Source of the DNA: a bacterium
GTDB lineage: Bacteria > Patescibacteriota > UBA1384 > CAJBMM01
DNA: 11,575 bases
Reading direction: 5' to 3'
Assembly (NCBI GenBank): GCA_027364665.1
Contig: DAHXOW010000072.1
Span: 1-11,575 of the forward strand
The position numbers were made by a program, and so were the translations under genes. The notes beneath the pieces are model-generated. The model was not told the DNA's origin, searched no databases, and worked only from the letters and a program-made list of their open reading frames with translations. Below are positions 1-7,600 of this stretch, piece by piece; the stretch's first letter is position 1, and the number at the start of each line of letters is the position of its first letter.

Positions 1-1509
1 CTGGCCAAAATTAAGAAAGATGCCGAGAGCTATATTGGTGAAGCTGTCACTGATGCCGTCATTACTGTGCCCGCTTATTTTGATGATGCCCAAAGACAGG
101 CTACCAAAGATGCCGGAAAAATTGCCGGATTGAACGTGCAACGAATTATCAACGAACCGACGGCGGCGGCTTTGTCCTACGGTCTGGAAAAAAGCAAAAA
201 CGAAAAAATTGCCGTCTACGACTTGGGTGGTGGGACTTTCGATATCACCATTTTGGAGTTAGCAACCGTGGACGGTGAGTCCAGCTTTGAAGTTATCTCT
301 ACTAACGGCGACACCCATCTCGGGGGGGACGATTTTGATCAGGTTATCATGAAAGATTTTTTGGAGACTTTTAAAAAAGATCAGGGAATTGATCTGTCTG
401 GCGACGTAATGGCTTTGCAACGTTTAAAGGAGGCGGCTGAAAAAGCAAAAATCGAGTTATCTAACACCCAAGAAACCGAGATCAATTTACCATTCATTAC
501 CGCTGACGCTTCCGGGCCAAAACATCTGGTGATTAAAATGACCCGCTCAAAATTAGAACAGCTCACCGGGGGTTTGGTTGAACGAACTCTTGAACCATGT
601 AAACGAGCTCTATCTGATGCAAAATTAGAAACAAAAGATATTAACGAGGTTATATTAGTAGGCGGGCAAACCAGGATGCCGTTAGTTATTGAAACGGTGA
701 AAAAATTCTTCGGTCATGAGCCAAGCAAAAGTGTTAATCCGGACGAAGCTGTGGCGTTGGGTGCGGCGATTCAGGGCGGCGTTTTAGGCGGTGAGGTCAA
801 AGATGTCCTATTGTTAGACGTTACGCCACTTTCGTTAGGCATTGAGACGATGGGGGGAGTGATGACTAAATTGATAGAACGAAATACAACTATTCCCACT
901 AGTAAAAGCCACATATTTTCTACCGCAGCCGATAACCAGACTTCGGTTGAAATACATATTCTTCAAGGTGAACGCGAAATGGCTTCCGACAATAAGACAC
1001 TCGGACGTTTTATTCTAGATGGAATCCCACCGGCCCCTCGCGGCATCCCCCAAGTCGAAGTTACTTACGACATAGATGCCAACGGAATCGTACATGTCGG
1101 CGCCAAAGATAAAGCTACTGGCAAAGAGCAAAAAATTACCATCACCGCCTCATCTGGCTTGTCTGATCAGGAAATCGAAAAAATGCGCCAGGATGCCGAG
1201 GCACACTCGGAAGAGGACAAAAAAAAGAGAGAACTGGTCGAGACTAAAAATTTGGCAGATAACTTAGTATATACTGCCGAGAAAACCATTCGCGAGCTTG
1301 GCGATAAAGCCGATCCTGAATTAAAACGCACGGTTGAGGATCAAGTCATGGCCACCAAAAACGCTTTATCAAGTGATAAACTGGAGGAAATAAATGCAGC
1401 AGTTGAAAAATTAAACGAGAGCTTATCTAAACTCGGTTCTGCGGCTTATGAAAAATCATCCGAAACGCCAGAGCAAACCGAGACAGAAGAGAATCCAAAT
1501 AAAAAATGA
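1..1509 (+). CDS. dnaK: Molecular chaperone DnaK (Hsp70), 5' end outside the window
   Basis: Cytosolic ATP-driven chaperone that binds exposed hydrophobic segments and works with DnaJ and GrpE. The frame is open from base 1, giving 502 residues; by alignment to remembered E. coli DnaK about 120 N-terminal residues are missing. The GTG at 67 is an internal valine (ITVPAYF), not a start. Visible hallmarks are VPAYFDDAQRQATKDAG (the Pro-Arg relay), IINEPTAAA, the phosphate-binding DLGGGTFD, NGDTHLGGDDFD, ILVGGQTRMP and NPDEAVALGAA. The interdomain linker VLLL is at in-window residues 269-272, followed by the substrate-binding beta domain (VTPLSLGIETMGG, LQGER, GIPPAPRGIPQ) and a helical lid. The tail is short, acidic and polar, ending ENPNKK, without the EEVK-type end of proteobacterial DnaK. 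The TGA stop overlaps the next ATG by 4 nt. No frameshift or lost motif is seen. Identification is certain. Confidence 0.98.
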   Translation: MAKIKKDAESYIGEAVTDAVITVPAYFDDAQRQATKDAGKIAGLNVQRIINEPTAAALSYGLEKSKNEKIAVYDLGGGTFDITILELATVDGESSFEVISTNGDTHLGGDDFDQVIMKDFLETFKKDQGIDLSGDVMALQRLKEAAEKAKIELSNTQETEINLPFITADASGPKHLVIKMTRSKLEQLTGGLVERTLEPCKRALSDAKLETKDINEVILVGGQTRMPLVIETVKKFFGHEPSKSVNPDEAVALGAAIQGGVLGGEVKDVLLLDVTPLSLGIETMGGVMTKLIERNTTIPTSKSHIFSTAADNQTSVEIHILQGEREMASDNKTLGRFILDGIPPAPRGIPQVEVTYDIDANGIVHVGAKDKATGKEQKITITASSGLSDQEIEKMRQDAEAHSEEDKKKRELVETKNLADNLVYTAEKTIRELGDKADPELKRTVEDQVMATKNALSSDKLEEINAAVEKLNESLSKLGSAAYEKSSETPEQTETEENPNKK

Positions 1510-2207
1510 AGACTCGAATAGTGGCAATTATTATCGGATTAATTATCATTCTAAGCGGAGGGGGAGCGGCTTATGTCATCTTAAAACAAAATAATAAGCC
1601 GTCTGCGCCGAAAGCACCGATTGCCTCTAGCTCGTCTTCATCTACCTCTTCCCCATCATCTTCTACGTCACCTTCAGGCAGCAATTCCGCATCAATTTTG
1701 TCAGCTGATCCGACAGTCCAATTTACTACTGAACAGCAGCGATATCAAATCGCTTTGGCAAAAGCTGAAAGTTGGTCTATTTGGAATAATAGTTATCAAT
1801 TTAGTGGCTTGTTTATCACACTAAACCCCGACCTACTTTTGGATCAGGCAAATGAAGTGTATGTTTTTGACAGTCCCAATGATTCTAGCAACCACCTGAC
1901 TGTAAGTCTTTCGGAGAGCACCAATGCTACTTTACGCGCCCTGATTCCAATCACCGATTATCAAGGGCTATTATTGCCGATCAATCGACAATATTGGGCT
2001 ATCAGCTACGCCGAAGCTGTACAAATAGCAAATAAGAACGGCGGCGCAAGTTTTATGAAGAGTAATAAAGTAACAACAATTGACGCTGATCTTATGCGCA
2101 CCAACCCAAATGATTATTTATATTGGGTTATAACATATCATACCGCAGATGCTTCAACCTATCTAACAGTTAAAATCGACGCCCAAACAAAAACCATCGT
2201 TCAATAA
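1506..2207 (+). CDS. Membrane-anchored Ser-rich extracytoplasmic protein, unknown function
   Basis: I do not recognise a named family with certainty. The 233-residue product has a short basic N-terminus (MKTR), one hydrophobic helix at about residues 5-25 with no lipobox cysteine, then a low-complexity Ser/Thr/Pro linker at about 32-66. A folded domain of about 165 residues follows, predicted to lie outside the membrane; the protein has no cysteine. The second half contains YAEAVQIANKNGG and ends YWVITY...YLTVKIDAQTKTIV, which resembles the repeat of PepSY-like secreted domains (a helix, then strands with a conserved W and a final 'Val-x-Ile-Asp-Ala-x-Thr' strand). That resemblance is inference. 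The ATG overlaps the dnaK stop (ATGA) and dnaJ starts 3 nt after the stop, so translation is probably coupled and the three genes co-transcribed. A secreted protein between two cytosolic chaperones is odd; it may be a client or simply an operon passenger. The linker could be a target for O-mannosylation by the PMT enzyme seen at the window's right end. Confidence 0.85.
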   Translation: MKTRIVAIIIGLIIILSGGGAAYVILKQNNKPSAPKAPIASSSSSSTSSPSSSTSPSGSNSASILSADPTVQFTTEQQRYQIALAKAESWSIWNNSYQFSGLFITLNPDLLLDQANEVYVFDSPNDSSNHLTVSLSESTNATLRALIPITDYQGLLLPINRQYWAISYAEAVQIANKNGGASFMKSNKVTTIDADLMRTNPNDYLYWVITYHTADASTYLTVKIDAQTKTIVQ

Positions 2208-2210
2208 ATT

Positions 2211-2801
2211 ATGCCAAATAAAGATTATTACGACATTTTAGGTGTTTCTAAAAATGCTTCTGAGGAAGAAATCAAAAATGCCTTCAGACGTCTGGCAAAT
2301 AAATACCACCCAGACAAAGGAGGAGGACCGGAATCTGAGGCTAAATTTAAAGAGATAAATGAGGCATATCAGGTCCTATCTGATCGTCAGAAGCGCTCTA
2401 CTTATGATCAGTTCGGATCAGCAGAACCATCCGCTGCCGGTTTTGATTTTCGACAAGCTGGCTTTGATTTTTCAAGCGGATTCGGTTTTTCTGGTGGATT
2501 GGGTGATATTTTTGAAGGTATTTTTGGCCAAGCCATGTCTCAAGTGCAAGCTGAGATAAACGTCTCTATTCCTCAGGCGGTCTTAGGAGATACTTTGCAT
2601 TTTCAAATTGATAATCGGTCCGTCAGTTTGACAATTCCTCCCGGAACTCAGAATGGCCAAACTTTCCGCCTCAAGGGACAGGGAAGATCTTTTCGTGGCG
2701 GCGTTGGTGATTTAATTTTGATAGTTAAAATAAACATCCCCCGAAGAATTAGCAGAGAAGAGCGTGACCTGTATAGTCGATTAAAAGATCTAACCGCTTG
2801 A
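2211..2801 (+). CDS. dnaJ: Compact DnaJ/Hsp40 co-chaperone without zinc finger
   Basis: Co-chaperone that stimulates DnaK ATP hydrolysis and hands it clients. The 196 residues start with a classic J domain (about 4-69: DYYDILGVSKNAS, HPD at 33-35, KFKEINEAYQVLSD, YDQFG). A Gly/Phe-rich linker follows at about 76-108 (GFDF, SGFGFSGG, IFEGIFG). Then comes a single beta domain, about 112-182, with INVSIPQAVLGDTL, LTIPPGTQNGQTFRLKGQG and GDLILIVKINIP, matching the C-terminal half of the DnaJ substrate-binding region. Classical DnaJ is about 370-380 residues. Here the four CxxCxGxG zinc repeats and one of the two beta domains are absent, and the protein has no cysteine at all. The short tail (SREERDLYSRLKDL) corresponds to the region before the dimerisation helix. 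No Shine-Dalgarno is visible before the ATG, which sits 3 nt after the preceding stop, consistent with coupled translation. The reading frame is intact, so this is a short architecture and not a broken gene. Confidence 0.93.
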   Translation: MPNKDYYDILGVSKNASEEEIKNAFRRLANKYHPDKGGGPESEAKFKEINEAYQVLSDRQKRSTYDQFGSAEPSAAGFDFRQAGFDFSSGFGFSGGLGDIFEGIFGQAMSQVQAEINVSIPQAVLGDTLHFQIDNRSVSLTIPPGTQNGQTFRLKGQGRSFRGGVGDLILIVKINIPRRISREERDLYSRLKDLTA

Positions 2802-2826
2802 TTATCGCCTTAATTTATCTGATACT
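2798..2826 (+). promoter_or_regulatory. Possible sigma70-type promoter for the membrane protein gene
   Basis: TTGATT (2798-2803, 4 of 6 consensus matches) and GATACT (2821-2826, 4 of 6) are separated by exactly 17 nt. Transcription would start near 2833, leaving a short leader with the AAAGGA ribosome site before the ATG at 2853. The -35 box overlaps the dnaJ stop codon. In AT-rich DNA such matches can arise by chance, so this is tentative. Confidence 0.33.
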
Positions 2827-2852
2827 GTAAGGTGGAGTCAAAGGAAATATTC

Positions 2853-3365
2853 ATGGGCGCGATGCCAAGCTGGAATGCAGTTATTGTTTTGGTTTATGTA
2901 ATTGGTATAGGTTATAATCTTCTATTACACCGTAATAACGCAACCGGTCATATTGCTGCCGGGTATGTCTCTCTTGCCGTTACCCCAACCATCGCTTCAT
3001 ATTTTTACGGCATAGCAACAGGCCAGAAAATGATCCTTGGTCAACTCTGGGTAAAAGGTAACGTGACGCCTCAAACAATCGAGTCTTTAACATTTATCAT
3101 TTTAACTATCGTTTTATCAAGTTTTCTAATTATCATTCCTAGTGGGAGAAAAGCAGACAATTTGGATCTGTGGGAAATTATCTTGTTCAGTTTTATTTGG
3201 GTGACCTTTCTTATTTCAACGGTTCTGTCTTATTTACCAGCTGAAGAATTAACTAGCCTAACTTCTCAAGCTCAATTTATTAATGTAATTTGGTCTTATC
3301 ATAATCTATGGCTACTTTTACCAGCCTTTGCGATTCTTTTTGCCGGTTTTCGTCGCGGAAATTAG
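2853..3365 (+). CDS. Five-helix integral membrane protein, unknown function
   Basis: I do not recognise the family. The 170-residue product is strongly hydrophobic, with probable membrane segments at about 8-25, 34-53, 76-96, 107-128 and 146-166. It has short polar loops (HRNNATGH, PSGRKADNLD) and a basic C-terminus (GFRRGN). No catalytic motif or cysteine is evident. The topology is faintly reminiscent of CvpA-like (colicin V production) proteins, but I see no decisive motif. I chose the ATG at 2853 because AAAGGA lies 7 nt upstream. The longer reading from GTG at 2832 would add 7 polar residues and would begin at about the predicted transcription start. It is the last protein gene of the plus-strand cluster, 51 nt after dnaJ and 45 nt before tRNA-Lys. 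It may have its own promoter, so a functional link to the chaperones is not implied. Confidence 0.8.
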   Translation: MGAMPSWNAVIVLVYVIGIGYNLLLHRNNATGHIAAGYVSLAVTPTIASYFYGIATGQKMILGQLWVKGNVTPQTIESLTFIILTIVLSSFLIIIPSGRKADNLDLWEIILFSFIWVTFLISTVLSYLPAEELTSLTSQAQFINVIWSYHNLWLLLPAFAILFAGFRRGN

Positions 3366-3410
3366 ATTGCCAACCGAGCTCAAAAATGATACACTTCCCT
3401 AAGTAATTAA

Positions 3411-3488
3411 GGGTCGTTAGCTCAGCCTGGTTAGAGCACCTGCCTTTTAAGCAGGGTGTCCTGGGTTCAAATCCCAGACGACCCACCA
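3411..3488 (+). tRNA. tRNA-Lys (anticodon UUU)
   Basis: A full cloverleaf can be drawn. The acceptor GGGTCGT pairs with ACGACCC, the D stem is GCTC/GAGC with a 10-nt loop, and the anticodon stem is CCTGC/GCAGG. The loop CTTTTAA has anticodon TTT at 3446-3448. The T stem is CTGGG/CCCAG with loop TTCAAAT. The discriminator is A3485 and CCA is encoded at 3486-3488. All stems are perfectly paired. The gene stands alone at the 3' end of the plus-strand block. Confidence 0.97.
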
Positions 3489-3595
3489 TTTCAACTTATC
3501 CTACAAACAGGTTTCTTTGTTTTCCTTATAACATTTATCAATCTATGCGTCTCCTGTGTCACAGTTTAAAATCAATAGGCCCGACTAGTAAGTAA

Positions 3596-5368
3596 TCAAT
3601 CTTTAAGCAAGTGTAAAAACACTTCGGTTGGAACATCAACCTTGCCGAAGCGTTTTAGTCGCTGTTTTCCTTCTTTTTGCTTTTCCAATAGTTTTCGTTT
3701 TCTAGTCACGTCTCCGCCGTACAATTTAGCTGTCACGTCTTTACCAACTGCCGGGATATCTTCTCTTGCAACAATTTTTCCTCCTATGGTTGCTTGTAGC
3801 GTGATTTCAAACAATTGCCTTGGAATTAATTGTTTTAATTTAAGTAACAACGCCCTTCCTTTTTCCACCGCTTTTGGTTGAAATATGATTGAGGACAAAG
3901 AATCGATTTCTTGACCAGCAATTAAAATCTTAACTAAAACCAAGTCGGCAGGACGATAACCAATCAACTCATAACTCATTGATCCGTAGCCAGATGTTAA
4001 ACCTTTCAAACGATCATAAAAATCAACAATCATTTCAGACACGGGTAATTCATATTTTAAAATAGCCCGATCTTCATCTAAATAATGTAAATCAAGATAC
4101 TTGCCACGATGCAATTGGGTCATTTCCATAATCGAACCTATGTTACTTTTCGGTAACACTATTTCACAGATTAACCACGGTTCTCTAATCTCCTCTATAG
4201 TTGACGAGTCAGGTAACTCAGACGGAGAATGAATGAACGATTCTTGCCCATTCTTTAACTTTAACTGATAAGAAACAGAAGGAGATGTAATGATCAGTTG
4301 CAGATTGAATTCTCTTTCCAATCTTTCTTTGACAATTTCTAAATGTAATAAACCTAAAAATCCGCAGCGAAACCCGAAACCAAAAGCGTTTGATGATTCG
4401 GGTTCGAATTCGAGAGCGGCATCGCTTAACCTTAATTTAGCCAGCGCTTCTTTTAATAAAGGATAATCATCACCACTTAAACAATACAAACCGGCATAGA
4501 CCAAAGATTTTGGACGGTGATAACCAGGCAAAGCCTCTGTTATCTGATCACTCAAATTAATCGTATCCCCAACTCTTGCCTGAGAAACATCTTTGAAGCC
4601 AGTTACAACATAACCAATTTCTCCCGTTGATAAATCAGGGCAAGGCGATAAGTCGGGAGAGAAAAATCCTACTTCTTCAGATATGGTTGAGCTGCCAACT
4701 TGTTTCATCACTAAATGTTGACCGTTTTTCAGGCACCCACTTTTGACTCGTATATAAGCAATTACACCACGATATGAGTCATAGACGCTATCGAAAATTA
4801 GGGCTCTGAAATGTTGATCAGTCCATTGTGTAGGGGGCGGGACCTGTGTTATCACCGTTTGTAAAATTTTCTCAACCCCCTCGCCAGTCTTGCCAGAAGC
4901 CAAAAGAATCGTTTCTTTATCTACCCCCAAAAGAGAGGCTAGCTCACTTGCGACTTTATCTGGTTCAGCATGAGGTAAATCAATTTTATTCACCACCGGA
5001 ATAATTGTTAAATTGTGCTCTAAAGCTTGATAAAGGTTAGCCAGTGTTTGAGCCTCAATACCTTGTGAAGCATCAACCAATAAAATCGCTCCTTCAACCG
5101 CCGCCAAACTTCTTGATACCTCATAACTAAAATCAACATGTCCAGGAGTATCAATTAAATTAAGCTGATAATTTTGATAATTCATTCTTACCGGCTGCAG
5201 TTTGATGGTAATGCCGCGCTCCCTTTCAATGTCCATCGTATCCAGATACTGCGCCCGCATCCGTCTTGATTGTACGGTGCCTGTTATTTCCAAAAAACGA
5301 TCTGCTAAAGTTGATTTGCCGTGATCAATATGAGCAATAATACAAAAATTGCGAATCATCGAAATCAC
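3596..5368 (-). CDS. lepA: Elongation factor 4 (LepA), ribosome back-translocase GTPase
   Basis: Translational GTPase of the EF-G-like family that acts on stalled or mistranslocated ribosomes and in ribosome assembly, often important under ionic or cold stress. The 590 residues match the usual length of about 600. GTPase motifs: G1 AHIDHGKST at 12-20, G2 RERGITIK at 49-56, G3 DTPGH at 73-77, G4 NKID at 127-130, G5 SGKTGEG, where Ser-Gly replaces the usual Ser-Ala. Further along are the EF-G-like domain motif ESSNAFGFGFRCGFLGLLHLE and the LepA-specific C-terminal domain YGGDVTRKRKLLEKQKEGK...RFGKVDVP. I take the GTG at 5368 as start: GGAG lies 7 nt upstream and the GTGA overlap with the preceding gene suggests coupling. 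An in-frame ATG at 5359 is the alternative, 3 residues shorter. It is the last gene of the ftsH-murJ-unknown-lepA run. Confidence 0.97.
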   Translation of the reverse strand: MISMIRNFCIIAHIDHGKSTLADRFLEITGTVQSRRMRAQYLDTMDIERERGITIKLQPVRMNYQNYQLNLIDTPGHVDFSYEVSRSLAAVEGAILLVDASQGIEAQTLANLYQALEHNLTIIPVVNKIDLPHAEPDKVASELASLLGVDKETILLASGKTGEGVEKILQTVITQVPPPTQWTDQHFRALIFDSVYDSYRGVIAYIRVKSGCLKNGQHLVMKQVGSSTISEEVGFFSPDLSPCPDLSTGEIGYVVTGFKDVSQARVGDTINLSDQITEALPGYHRPKSLVYAGLYCLSGDDYPLLKEALAKLRLSDAALEFEPESSNAFGFGFRCGFLGLLHLEIVKERLEREFNLQLIITSPSVSYQLKLKNGQESFIHSPSELPDSSTIEEIREPWLICEIVLPKSNIGSIMEMTQLHRGKYLDLHYLDEDRAILKYELPVSEMIVDFYDRLKGLTSGYGSMSYELIGYRPADLVLVKILIAGQEIDSLSSIIFQPKAVEKGRALLLKLKQLIPRQLFEITLQATIGGKIVAREDIPAVGKDVTAKLYGGDVTRKRKLLEKQKEGKQRLKRFGKVDVPTEVFLHLLKD

Positions 5369-5970
5369 GGTTCAACTCCAATTTGCATATTATTTTGGCT
5401 CAAAGAGATTGATTCAACTTGTCCATAAAGTTGCTGATTAACATAATTATTTATGCTCTGGTTAATCTCGTTTTGTACTTGTGTGGTAGCTAATGGTAGC
5501 ATTCTGATACCAGCAACCGTTAAATCGTCAACTGTTACTATTATTTTATGGCTCTGATTAACACTAGGAGTGAGACTGACTTTTACCGGCGCTTGAATAA
5601 GTGAGCGGGTTAATCCTTTGATATCAATTTGTTGATTAGTAATCGTTGTTGACAGGTCAATGATAGGAATCGGTAACTGACTCAGTACTTGATTTAATTG
5701 ATCGGCGGATAAATTAACATAAAGTAGACCGTTGCCCCGATTTATCTGGCCCGGCATAATTGTGCTGGCTTTACCGTTAGACGGCAGTCCAACCGCTCCA
5801 AAATGCCAATTAAAGGCAACTAACAGACCAACCACAACTGCGACTGCAACTGATATCGACATTAGCCTAATCAATAACTGACCAGAGAATTTAAGCGATC
5901 GATCATCCAATTCCGCATAAATTGATTCTGGTTCATTTTGGGGCAATGACTTCTTCTTGAGCCAAGGCAT
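5365..5970 (-). CDS. One-helix extracytoplasmic protein, YpmS/LmeA-like in style, function unknown
   Basis: The 201-residue product has a polar basic N-terminus (WLKKK), one membrane helix at about 33-53 and an extracytoplasmic domain of about 145 residues. That domain has NLSADQLNQVLSQ, a strand-rich middle (ITNQQIDIKGL, VKVSLTP, KIIVTVDDLTVAGI) and an end with NEINQSINNYVNQQ...VESISLSQNNMQIG. The order 'Leu-x-x-x-Gln-Leu-Asn, beta strands, then an amphipathic INxxINxxL helix and a closing strand' recalls the YpmS (DUF2140) and LmeA (DUF2993) groups, which are membrane-tethered and lipid- or envelope-linked. That is inference by pattern. I prefer the ATG at 5970, with AAAGG 9 nt upstream; the TTG at 5979 would abut that AAAGG. 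The gene overlaps murJ by 38 nt and lepA by 4 nt, so it is firmly embedded in this operon, and an envelope role next to the lipid II flippase is plausible. It contains no cysteine. Confidence 0.85.
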   Translation of the reverse strand: MPWLKKKSLPQNEPESIYAELDDRSLKFSGQLLIRLMSISVAVAVVVGLLVAFNWHFGAVGLPSNGKASTIMPGQINRGNGLLYVNLSADQLNQVLSQLPIPIIDLSTTITNQQIDIKGLTRSLIQAPVKVSLTPSVNQSHKIIVTVDDLTVAGIRMLPLATTQVQNEINQSINNYVNQQLYGQVESISLSQNNMQIGVEP

Positions 5971-7600
5971 CTTCTTCAACCTTTCGAAACCGATACAGCC
6001 AATTTAATTCATCCATTTTCCACAATCTAGCCAATTCCCAATAACTTACAATACCAACTAATGCAGAAACTAATACTTGTACAAACAAGCGAATTACCGT
6101 ATCGGTTCCTAATCCTCGAATATTTAAAATATCATCAATGTGCAAGCCATCTCCAACCAAATGAATCGTTATCCAGGTCAAAATTCCTGAGCCAGCTGTA
6201 ATTAACACAATACGACGTAACCCCATCCAGATTTCCTTGTTATTTGTGTTCCAAGAACGAGGTAACATTCTCATCATCATAAACGCCTGGATCCAAACCC
6301 CGATACTGTATGCTGCCGCCAAAGAAGCAACATCATTATACGAATTGGTCGAAAACCAAGAAGTATGCGGTAGAGTTGCAGCCAGTATCAGCGTAACGAC
6401 CGTACCAGTAATTACTGCGTACATCGGACGCATTGTATCTTGTAAAGCATAAAAAGATCTCGCTCCAATATATACAATTGCTTGAGCGGCAAAAGAAAGA
6501 GTAAACCAGGCTACTGTATCAATAGTCCGTATCGTATCGGCCCAACTTACGTGATGTCCCAATCCTATATACAACCTAGTAATCTGAGCACGTAACAAAA
6601 AAGTTAAAACAGTCAAAGGAATTACTACAAAAAGACTCATCCTAATCGTTTTGTGAATATAATAACTGTACTGTTTTTGATTGTGGTCGGCTACTGCTTC
6701 GGATAAAATCGGAAATACCGCGGTTGCTAATGAGGATCCGAAAATAATAGCCGGAGTGGTCTGCAAATCATTGGCCAAAGAAAAAATTGTTAGAGCCCCT
6801 GGCTTTAGCTGCGCTGCCAAAAAAGTAAATCCTAATAAAGTAATTTGATCCATGCTAATCGAAAAAGCTCTGGGAACGGTCAATCGTATTATTTTCCATA
6901 CCTGACGATCCGCAAAATTGAAAATTGGTTTTAATCTGAAGCCAAGAGATAAAAGAGAGGGAAGTTGGGTTAAAAAATGTAGCAATGCTCCAATGACAAC
7001 CGACCACGCAACACCCGTCACGCCATATTTTGGCAATAGAATCGCCCCAACAATAATCGACAAATTATAAACTAACGGAGCCAAACTGTATGCCACAAAC
7101 CGTTTATGAGCATTAAGAACCGCGCCAGCAATATAGGAAAGACTAAACAAAAAGGGGGATAAAATCATTATTCTGGCCAATTTAACAGTTTCTTGCTGTT
7201 TGACTATTGATAAATTGCTTACCAAATGGGGCGCAAGAATCGGTAACAAAAACCAAAGAATTATTAAAGTAACTACAACAATTGTTACCAAGGTTCCCAA
7301 CAGTGTGTTGGCAATATTGTTGGCTGTTTTGGCGCCTTGATCTTTCAATGTCTGAGTATATATAGGAATAAAAGCAGCTGAAATTGCTCCCAGGATTAAA
7401 ATATTAAAAACAAAATCCGGCAAACGAAAAGCTGCGTAGTATGGATCTAATTCGCTTAAGCCGCCGCTGGCACGTGTTGCTAACAAAATATTTCTTATTA
7501 ATCCTAAGGCATTACTTAAGAACAACGTTACCACTAACCAAGCGGTTGCCGATTTAAGGCCGTTTTTACCGTTTAAAATCGCTTTAATTTTATCAGCCAT
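5933..7600 (-). CDS. murJ: Lipid II flippase MurJ (MviN family, MOP superfamily)
   Basis: Flips the lipid-linked peptidoglycan precursor lipid II across the cytoplasmic membrane. The 555 residues are mostly hydrophobic, consistent with about 14 helices. N-terminal family signature: LGLIRNILLA, then SELDPYYAAFRLPDFVF and LGAISAAFIPIYTQ (about 33-79). Other matches are ILSPFLFSLSYIAGAVLNA, FGSSLATAVFPILSEA and the late motif RSFYALQDTMRPM, typical of MurJ. Compared with remembered E. coli MurJ, the residues matching Arg24 and Asp39 are kept (R36, D52). The positions of Arg18 and Arg52 appear to be Asn30 and Phe65. The C-terminal cytoplasmic tail (RKVEEDALAQEE) is polar. The ATG overlaps the ftsH stop by 8 nt and has AGG 9 nt upstream. 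The presence of MurJ implies that a lipid II-based wall is made. Identification is secure; the divergence hints at a non-proteobacterial lineage. Confidence 0.95.
   Translation of the reverse strand: MADKIKAILNGKNGLKSATAWLVVTLFLSNALGLIRNILLATRASGGLSELDPYYAAFRLPDFVFNILILGAISAAFIPIYTQTLKDQGAKTANNIANTLLGTLVTIVVVTLIILWFLLPILAPHLVSNLSIVKQQETVKLARIMILSPFLFSLSYIAGAVLNAHKRFVAYSLAPLVYNLSIIVGAILLPKYGVTGVAWSVVIGALLHFLTQLPSLLSLGFRLKPIFNFADRQVWKIIRLTVPRAFSISMDQITLLGFTFLAAQLKPGALTIFSLANDLQTTPAIIFGSSLATAVFPILSEAVADHNQKQYSYYIHKTIRMSLFVVIPLTVLTFLLRAQITRLYIGLGHHVSWADTIRTIDTVAWFTLSFAAQAIVYIGARSFYALQDTMRPMYAVITGTVVTLILAATLPHTSWFSTNSYNDVASLAAAYSIGVWIQAFMMMRMLPRSWNTNNKEIWMGLRRIVLITAGSGILTWITIHLVGDGLHIDDILNIRGLGTDTVIRLFVQVLVSALVGIVSYWELARLWKMDELNWLYRFRKVEEDALAQEEVIAPK

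Noticed and set aside
381..566. Minus-strand frame inside dnaK
   Set aside because: Lies wholly within a certain coding gene and shows no recognisable protein.
67..1509. dnaK starting at the GTG at position 67
   Set aside because: The frame is open to base 1 and the residues before it (EAVTDAVIT) match internal DnaK sequence, so GTG 67 is a valine codon.
2832..2852. GTG start for the five-helix membrane protein, 7 residues upstream
   Set aside because: The ATG at 2853 has AAAGGA at good spacing, and the possible promoter would start transcription at about 2833.
3367..3393. Promoter TTGCCA / GATACA ahead of tRNA-Lys
   Set aside because: Spacing is 15 nt and the -10 match is only 3 of 6.
3280..3489. 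Minus-strand frame containing GRLGFEPRTP
   Set aside because: That peptide is the familiar false translation of the antisense of a tRNA gene.
3489..3595. Bidirectional terminator between tRNA-Lys and lepA
   Set aside because: Only CTGTGTCACAG (a 4-bp stem with a 3-nt loop) followed by TTT was found; too weak to call.
5971..5979. TTG start for the murJ-lepA spacer gene
   Set aside because: The only ribosome-binding-like AAAGG directly abuts the TTG, leaving no spacing; it fits the ATG at 5970.
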